From assembly GCA_015179045.1 (NCBI GenBank), contig WHUZ01000041.1, positions 1 to 64,000 on the forward strand: DNA of 64,000 nucleotides, in the 5' to 3' direction. This document shows positions 57,712 through 64,000 of this stretch, in pieces. Both the position numbers and the translations under genes were made by a program. Position 1 is the stretch's first letter. Each line of letters starts with the position of its first letter. Source of the DNA: Kalaharituber pfeilii. Its lineage: Eukaryota; Ascomycota; Pezizomycetes; Pezizales; Pezizaceae. A model generated the notes under the pieces. It was given only the letters and a program-made list of their open reading frames with translations. It did not search any database and was not told the origin of the DNA.

Positions 57712-58086
57712 CATTACTCGCATGCCGCCTTACAGGCTATGGCGAGGTTAGGTACAAGATAAAGTGGACAGAAGTAACCGGAAAACATTATGAAAATTAG
57801 ATGAATAAAGATAACGGTCAGTGCTCCCCCCCGCCCTCCTCCAGCATCTGCACTAGGCTCTGTAAATTAGATGAGTGAAATAGATAACAGTCAGTGATCC
57901 CCCCCGCCCTCCTCCAGCATCTTCACCAGGCTCTGTAAGTGATCTCCCTCTCCTTTTTTGAATTCCGGGGGCCGTCGGACTGCCTCCAAGCCCCCCGGCC
58001 ACCTCTTCCGCCATACCCGCATTCTTCCAATAGGTGTGTAGTGGTCTCCTCCGCCTCTCCGCACCATCGGCAGTCCGGGTCTAGCG
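57681..58086 (-). mobile_element. 5'-truncated F1 LINE (406 bp)
   Basis: 12-bp duplication AGCACGGATGGT (57669-57680, 58087-58098). Poly(A) of about 26, F1 hairpin, 3' UTR with a local ~75-bp duplication (compare 57822-57863 and 57894-57937), then the knuckle region. Confidence 0.88.
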
Positions 58087-58163
58087 AGCACGGATGGTGG
58101 AGAATATGTGTTTGGTGGAGATTGAGTTCTGGTGGGTAGTAGAGGGGACAAGAGGCTCTGCAT

Positions 58164-58430
58164 TGTATACTTGGTCTTTTTTTTTTTTTTTTTTTTTTTT
58201 TAATATCATTACTCGCTTGCCGCCCTGTAGGCTATGGCGAGGTTTTAAGTACATAAATGGTAACGACATGACCGTAAGGAAGTTAAGTGGAGAAATGAAG
58301 TACGTAAGTAAAGTGAATAGATAAAGGAAATAAAGATATGTGTAAGAGTTCATGTCCTCGTTCCGTCCTCCCCTAGCACCCTCATCAGTCCCTGTAGCGG
58401 GTCGTCTCCCCTTCCCCCCCCCCTGGGGGG
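58164..58430 (-). mobile_element. F1 retroelement 3' fragment
   Basis: Poly(A) of about 23, F1 hairpin (58210-58240) and 3' UTR similar to the neighbouring copy. The right limit is approximate; no duplication found. Confidence 0.6.
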
Positions 58431-59569
58431 GCGTCGTATCAGGTACAAATTTACCTGGGCACTGTGCCGTTAGATCACCACAACCATGGCCCCATTTCAG
58501 GCCAGGTATTGAGAGTCACGCAGCAACGCCCATATGTGTACAGATGGACTTCTCATATTGGATTGGCTAGCCCGTCTCCTAATTTGCTGATACTGGATTA
58601 TTAGTGTTATTGCATGAATATAAAAGAAAAAAAATGCATGGGTCCTAACTAGTTAGTGTCACACCTTTTCACCTCGAATACTGGATTACCGAGTAGCACG
58701 AAGGGTGAATAAATTGAGTAATAGTATGAGAATCCAGATCGTTGTCACACCTGCTGAAGCATTGGAAGCTGTCAAGTTATTGGATCCTTTTGCTCAAACT
58801 ACAACATCAACTCCAACTGCGAGCTCAAGTGATATCGAAATATTTACAGTGCTGCTGCACAGGATCGAGAGGCAGCTCAATAGGCCCACCTATCTTGCTC
58901 TGTCACACAACCTACCATTCACTTCCTATTCTGGATCCTAGTATTCTTGTGTGCTTCAAGGAATATTAGGATTGAGGAATATTAGCATTGCATAGGTTGT
59001 CTATTCTTGCTCGCTGTTCCTCTAGAAGAGATATCCTAGTATGCATATACAGCTCACTAACATTAGAGACGCTTCTCCATCTCGGGTTGCAGCATTTGCC
59101 TGTATGTTCCTAGGATACCAGGCATCTTGATTAGCTAAACATCACGAGTACAAGGCGTGATGGGTGACAGCAAGAGGGGAGGACCAGAGGCGGGGCTTCT
59201 CCAGGCTGTCAGCGTAGAGCATGGGATGTAAGCAGCTGTAGACTCAACGTGGACAACCTATGTGTGGGTTGGCTTAGGTCTTTGGCATTGGCGAGCATAC
59301 ATGGGCCTACAAGTATGTAATAATGTAGTTGCCGTGGATGCTCACCATCTCTAAAGCCGCATAGTGTCCTAATATTCTTTGAATCAGCGGCTATTATGAA
59401 TTATTCCAAGTAGAACTACTCGTATTTGTTCGGGGCCAGCTATCTTACCGGGCCACTCATGACTGGCCGTGCCATCCCTGCTAGGACCAATGGCCTGGGC
59501 CAGCTGGTCCGGATTTCGAGATAAGTGGCCCGGGCCATCTATATTTGTGCTGCTGGCCCCGAACATATC
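58431..59569. other. spacer; small inverted-repeat sequence at 59428-59564
   Basis: 137-bp segment bounded by 13-bp inverted repeats GTTCGGGGCCAGC, with a second inner pair (CCGGGCCACT/AGTGGCCCGG). No target duplication visible. Otherwise no supported gene. Confidence 0.4.
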
Positions 59570-59580
59570 CAAATCGATTG

Positions 59581-59654
59581 CCCTGCCCATGGCGAACAGC
59601 TGCAAGCGGGGTTACAGTACGTGAAATCAAAAAAAAAAAAAAAAAAAAAAAAGA
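59581..59654 (+). mobile_element. F2 tail-only retroposon (74 bp)
   Basis: 11-bp duplication CAAATC(G/A)ATTG (59570-59580, 59655-59665) with one transition. Starts CCCTGCCCATGG; poly(A) of about 24. Confidence 0.88.
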
Positions 59655-59665
59655 CAAATCAATTG

Positions 59666-60828
59666 TCTGTTGTTTAAGTTATGTTTTCGTTTTCCACCGT
59701 GAGGAGCTTCTTGTTGAAGTGGACTCATCGCTATTTCAAGGGGGTTTGCCGAAGACCTCTTCCGCGGTCGCGAGGGGTGGCGCATAGCACTAGTTGATAA
59801 TGAGATCATTTGTGCTTCCCATTATAGTGAGCACCGACCCACAATCCCAGTCACCCTCAGAAGAGGCCACTGAACGAGAACTCTCCATGGTGGAGAATTG
59901 CGGATATCGCTGCCTCTGAGGGCATTACTACTTCGCGCAACGGAGATCCTGATTTTTCCCTCCAATTTGTACTCTATTTACGATCACTATGGGTTGCACA
60001 GCACAATGTGATCGTCGAGATCCTTTAGGTCCTGTCTCGTGAATACTTTGTACTAGATTAAAGATAGTGAGGCAGTATCTTTGTAGCACGCAGTTAATAC
60101 CATTGTAAACAGGCTTGCAGCTCAAGTGACAGACACAGACAGACACAGGGTTCTCATATGATATACTGTGTTTCACCACATCTCGACGCACACCACAATT
60201 CGACGCACTTTCCCACCAAAACTTAGCGAATGAGAACGTGTATATCCCCCACGCACAGAACCTACATTTCTAAGCGCCTTTCAGGAGGCTTAAAGCAAGC
60301 ATCATTCTTCAGATCCTGCATCTCTACTTTTTTAAAAAAAAGTAGATATGAATGAATTATATCTCTGCACATTTTCACGTAAGTCTTGGCATTGCACAAA
60401 AAAAAGAGACCTGGCTACCGTTACCCTGAGTTCTCTCAACCAAACAGACAGTGTCCATCGTCAAGAAGTGTATGTGTCTATTTTCCGGAGATTTGGTAGT
60501 ACTTTGTTAACCAAATCTATCCTGGTATATACTCGTCAGTACAAGGTATTTTATCTCTAGAAACATCCAGGTGATCCCAGATTGCGTATGTTTCTACATC
60601 TTCACATAAAGGGATCTGCTGCATCTTCAGCAGCGTCTTCTGACCTTGTAGAATTTAAAGGAATTGCTGCTAGTCATCCGCCTTTCACTTGCAAGTGTTA
60701 CACTCAACCTCCTCCAAGTAGTATACCTTCAATTTCAAGTTCTTCTTCCGCCCATAAGAGCTCATCCTATTGAATATCCCACATACGCCAATAGTAGTGG
60801 AACAGAATAAATGCACAACCCTCTCCCG
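59666..60828. other. spacer, no supported gene
   Basis: Contains a short perfect palindrome of CTACTTTTTT type (about 60326-60346). No gene or bounded repeat. Confidence 0.3.
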
Positions 60829-61614
60829 TCATTCTTTCATGCGGTTCCACCTACGACACAGACATTCCCACTTTTCCTTCCCGAGGCCCTCCGCAATAAG
60901 CTTCCTCGCACGTTCCACTACCGCATGAGAGGAGCTTAGCACCTCCCCTCTGCTTCCTTGGTCCGTCAAGTCTGGATACTCCAACCACATGCGCAGCGTG
61001 CCCTCCCGCGTACTTGCCAATCCGACACTGGCGTAATGTGCAGGAATCGCAAAGTGTACAATCGACGCCTCACAAACGAAATCGCGGAGCAAACGAGAGT
61101 TTGCATCTCCTCGGAATAGTTGCGAAGCTGGTGACGCTCACTCTCTAACTCGGATTCTAACTTATTGAGCTGATGAGAAAGATGCAGCATGTCCTCCAGG
61201 CAGCAAATGTAAGGCTGAACCAGAGCTGATTGGGAGCAATGCGCATCGTTTCCATGCTTCTGGTCAAAGGCCTCAAATAATGGCTGGTCTTCGGGGATAT
61301 GCAGGTGAGGGCCAAGGCCAGGAGGACAGGAACCTGCAACCAGTTTCTCATACTTAGACTCTAGGGCCCGTCGTAAGGGGGTATCTTCCCCGTTGGAGCC
61401 CGCCTTGCTGGGTGGCCTTTGTGCCAGTACCGAAAAATCTTCTACCGAGCCGACCAAGCTTGAATAGTTCAAAGGCAAAGGCAGGCAGTTGCTCGTCTTG
61501 GAGGAAGTTGATCCTTGACTGCGCGTCGCGGATATTGCCCAGTGCAAGCTGTACTTTGTGAACGCTGAAGCTGCGAGCTTCTGTCAATATTGTGGACGGT
61601 TTGGACTCATTGTT
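60829..61614 (-). pseudogene. decayed gene with coding signal in three frames
   Basis: Minus-strand coding-like segments succeed each other in different frames without room for introns: ARSFSVHKVQLALGNIRDAQSRINFLQ (about 61580-61480), LRRALESKYEKLVAGS...LHLSHQLNKLESELESE (about 61370-61150), ASQLFRGDANSRLLRDFVCE...WLEYPDLTD...CRRWNRMKE (about 61130-60829). The middle part has a short coiled coil. Family not recognised. Indels at about 61480 and 61140 indicate a pseudogene, or missed tiny introns. Confidence 0.5.
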
Positions 61615-62394
61615 TCTGCAGATACCTTGAACTCATTGTGACGAAGTCAGAGGCCGACAATAGCGATCAACCCATGTGGTGGTGTAGTCTTAGTGGTGGT
61701 GCTCAACGGGCATGTTATTGGCACAATAAGCTCGGGTAATCGTGGCGTACTCAGAACCCTAAGTTCCATGCCAAGGCTCCTCCCAATTGCCAAGGCGGTC
61801 GGGCTACTGCTAGACATGCCTTAGTGCAATACTGAAATCGTAGCGATGTGTAAGGACTCAATTACCATTTTTCTCTATGTACGTGTATATATGACAATTG
61901 AGAACAGTATCACTCAGCTAACGTGTGCTCCGCATCTAGTTTCATCAGGAAAGAGTCCTAGTGTCGTCATCAGGTATGTCTTTCCATGCTCTACCATGTC
62001 ATCCTCCGAGAAGCTGAAGTTGCTTCACTATAGCTGTGCACAGCAATGAGGCGACTATAGGGTATGGGCTCCCGCAGTTCAGTCTACTATTCTCTTCACG
62101 TCCGTTCCTCGCTCCCAGTCGACGACTACTGTCGTTCATAAACGATGACAGCTCCACTTTCACACATGTCTGGAGAATCGGGGCCGGTGCCAGGCGTTGA
62201 TCGTGAACATAGGCATGCTGGCGGAGCAAGATATAGAAGCCCCGCAATTGCTGCTCAGGCGCACCTGATGCCAAGCTCAGAGCATTTGGCAGACACCGGA
62301 TGGGCAGTGGAGTGATGTGAGACTACCGGATAGTGAAGCTGCTGACACATTGGGCACGCCTTGCCAAGCATTCTGCAGCCCGCCCTCTTCTCTT
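61615..62394. other. spacer, nothing recognised
   Basis: Could include an upstream exon of the decayed gene (GTATCT donor near 61625). No other signal. Confidence 0.3.
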
Positions 62395-62690
62395 CTGCTC
62401 CCTCCACCTCATCGACTCATCCGCCTTCTCCTCTTCTGCTTCCATCCTTCTCTCGGTTCTCCAACTCATCACCCATCCATCGCCATAGCCCCTAGGGCGG
62501 CAAGCGATTAATGATATAAAAAAAAAAAAAAATCACTCATCCGCCTTCTCCTCTTCTGCTTCCATCCTTCTCTCGGTCCTCCACCTCATCGACTCATCCG
62601 CCTTCTCCTCTTCTGCTCCAATCCTTCTCTCGGTCCTCCACCTCACCGACTCATCCGCCTTCTCCTCTTGGGCTCCCACATACCTTCTCT
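62395..62690 (+). repeat. ~60-bp tandem repeat, about four copies
   Basis: Imperfect units containing CATCCGCCTTCTCCTCTTCT and CCTTCTCTCGGTCCTCCA recur at about 62405, 62540, 62597 and 62655. An F1 copy interrupts the array. Confidence 0.75.
62479..62532 (+). mobile_element. F1 tail-only retroposon in a tandem repeat (54 bp)
   Basis: 11-bp duplication ATCAC(C/T)CATCC (62468-62478, 62533-62543) with one transition. Starts ATCGCCATAG. Confidence 0.85.
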
Positions 62691-62718
62691 CTGTCCCTCA
62701 TCTGCTCGACCCGCTTCA

Positions 62719-63517
62719 ATGGACCAAACATGGATGCCAAAATACAAAGACGACCGATTTCATCAACGGCCTGTTTTTAGCAGGGAGAAAGTTCAGAAGG
62801 CCTACCACACGGCAATGCTTGCATTGCAAATGTTGGATATGGTTACGCGGAGCATGCCCGAGGAGGAGAAAAAACTCAAGTTCTAACCCCTTCCAGAACT
62901 TCAGGCAATTGGTAGTACGCTAACACTGGCTCAGAGCGGCAGAAGCGCGGACGGAGGTGCGGAAGTACATAAACACCGCGGCTAGTGACAAGCATGGGCT
63001 GCACAAGGCGGCTGCTCTGGTGTTTGGCATTGGATACTACCGTACGGTGTACCGGGTGGAGCTAGAGTACCTAGTTCTGTTCCTAGTTGCCGTTTGGGGT
63101 ATTGTGTTTGAGTGGACGGAGACCTACCCCCACTCTGTCTCCAAACCACTGGCGATTAAGCTCTCCGAGACCTTTTTCAAGGTCCTGAGATTGATCCTCT
63201 TTGGCCTCTATCGTGGGGTCATGGGGAAATCATGGGGAAAGCTGAAAATGGGCTGTGAAGACACTCGATTGCTGTGGGGAATGGGGGTCATGACTGTACT
63301 GGATGAGGGGGTCCGGAACATCATGATCGCAATGATGATCCCAGAAAGCGGTGTCTCAAAGCCTGTGGACCAGTTCAACGTGCTTGCTACGCCATCCATC
63401 GCGGTGGTGTTTGTGGTGCATGATCTCAAAAATAACCTGGCTCCCCGACTCCCCTTCACGGATAAGAAGGATCTTTTCACTATCTTGCTGATTACCCACT
63501 GCTGGGGCAGGGTCTAG
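62719..63517 (+). CDS. hypothetical two-exon protein with hydrophobic segments
   Basis: Exon 62719-62879 (MDQTWMPKYKDDRFHQRPVFSREK...) and exon 62935-63517, intron 55 nt with a GCTAAC branch and CTCAG acceptor but a weak GTTCTA donor; about 247 aa. Exon 2 has hydrophobic stretches (YLVLFLVAVWGIVFEW, FFKVLRLILFGLYRGV, TPSIAVVFVVHDL). I recognise no family. The frame is long, compositionally protein-like and closed by a stop shortly before a solo LTR. Confidence 0.55.
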
Positions 63518-63591
63518 GGCGGTGGGAGTTGGGGAGGCTGCTCGAAGCCCTGTTGTGGAGGAATCCGCAAGATGGTAAGAGAATAGAGGTG

Positions 63592-63848
63592 TGTCAGGGT
63601 GACCGAACAAAGTATCAATGATGTCATGGCGATGAGAGATGACGCATGGTAATCACGCCATCCATAGTTATGATGATGAAGAGAGGGAAGCTTGTTAGTT
63701 AGCACTCAATGTTAAATAGAATAATGCAAATAACCGACACGCTGGACGCCTATATATAGAGGCCCCCACGGCCTCTATACAAAGGTCAAGTTCCAAGCGT
63801 TGTCCTAAGTTACACCTCCATTTCGCTGCAATCGCAGACACCGTAACA
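63592..63848 (-). mobile_element. solo LTR, short version (257 bp)
   Basis: Minus strand starts TGTTACGGTGTCTGCGATTG and ends CCCTGACA. 5-bp duplication AGGTG (63587-63591, 63849-63853). Shares GTGTAACTTAGGACAACGCT with the LTR at 43.5 kb but is 149 bp shorter. Confidence 0.85.
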
Positions 63849-64000
63849 AGGTGGGGGCGGAGGTTGTTTCTGTTGCTGCTTGATTAAGGAGTTCTTCCTC
63901 TGGTACGCAAATCCCCTTGATCTTTCTTACTCCTGTGCGGGCCATCACGATGTCGGAGTTTAGACTGATCATCAAGATTACTCCAAAAGGTTGCGTTCCA

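Overview
The window looks like chromosomal DNA of a filamentous ascomycete (Pezizomycotina). Three kinds of evidence point there: short introns of about 50-90 nt with GTAAGT/GTGAGT-type donors and CTAAC-like branch sites; gene families typical of these fungi (a PTH11/fungal-rhodopsin receptor, a HeLo/NB-ARC/TPR NLR-type protein, a HET-domain protein); and dense repeat content. No prokaryotic features, rRNA or convincing tRNA genes were seen. The genus cannot be fixed from sequence alone.

Layout. 0.3-2.8 kb: multi-exon membrane protein, minus strand. 3.5-17 kb: repeat-rich block with an ORF1-only retroelement, three terminal-inverted-repeat elements (6.1-7.0, 8.0-8.3, 8.5-9.0 kb), then nested LINE-type retrotransposons. 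17.9-20.6 kb: six-exon PTH11-like receptor, minus strand. 20.9-28.5 kb: LINE copies, nested pogo-like elements and ORF1-only elements. 29.0-32.6 kb: HeLo-NB-ARC-TPR gene, plus strand. 33-40 kb: mainly repeats. 40.2-42.3 kb: tandem pair of beta-trefoil (fascin-like) genes, the first decayed. 43.5-47 kb: solo LTR and repeats. 48.3-50.4 kb: HET-domain gene, minus strand. 51-60 kb: LINE fragments and tail-only insertions. 60.8-61.6 kb: decayed gene. 62.7-63.5 kb: small two-exon gene. 63.6-63.8 kb: second solo LTR.

The most striking signal is two families of extremely short retroposons, called F1 and F2 here. Each unit is about 40 nt, ending in poly(A), and is flanked by 9-16 bp target-site duplications. 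Each consists of almost nothing but a 3'-terminal hairpin. Their 5' ends cluster within a few bases of the hairpin base instead of being scattered, as random LINE truncation would give. F1 units are the 3' tails of larger elements here: LINE copies encoding RT/RNase H/zinc knuckle, and ORF1-only elements of about 0.65-1.2 kb. F2 units resemble the tail of a different LINE. One F2 unit sits in an intron of the PTH11-like gene and others lie inside retroelements, so they are probably recent and numerous.

The intact-looking genes (receptor, NLR-type, HET) belong to families linked to environmental sensing and non-self recognition, typical of fast-evolving repeat-rich fungal regions. They do not form an operon or an evident pathway.
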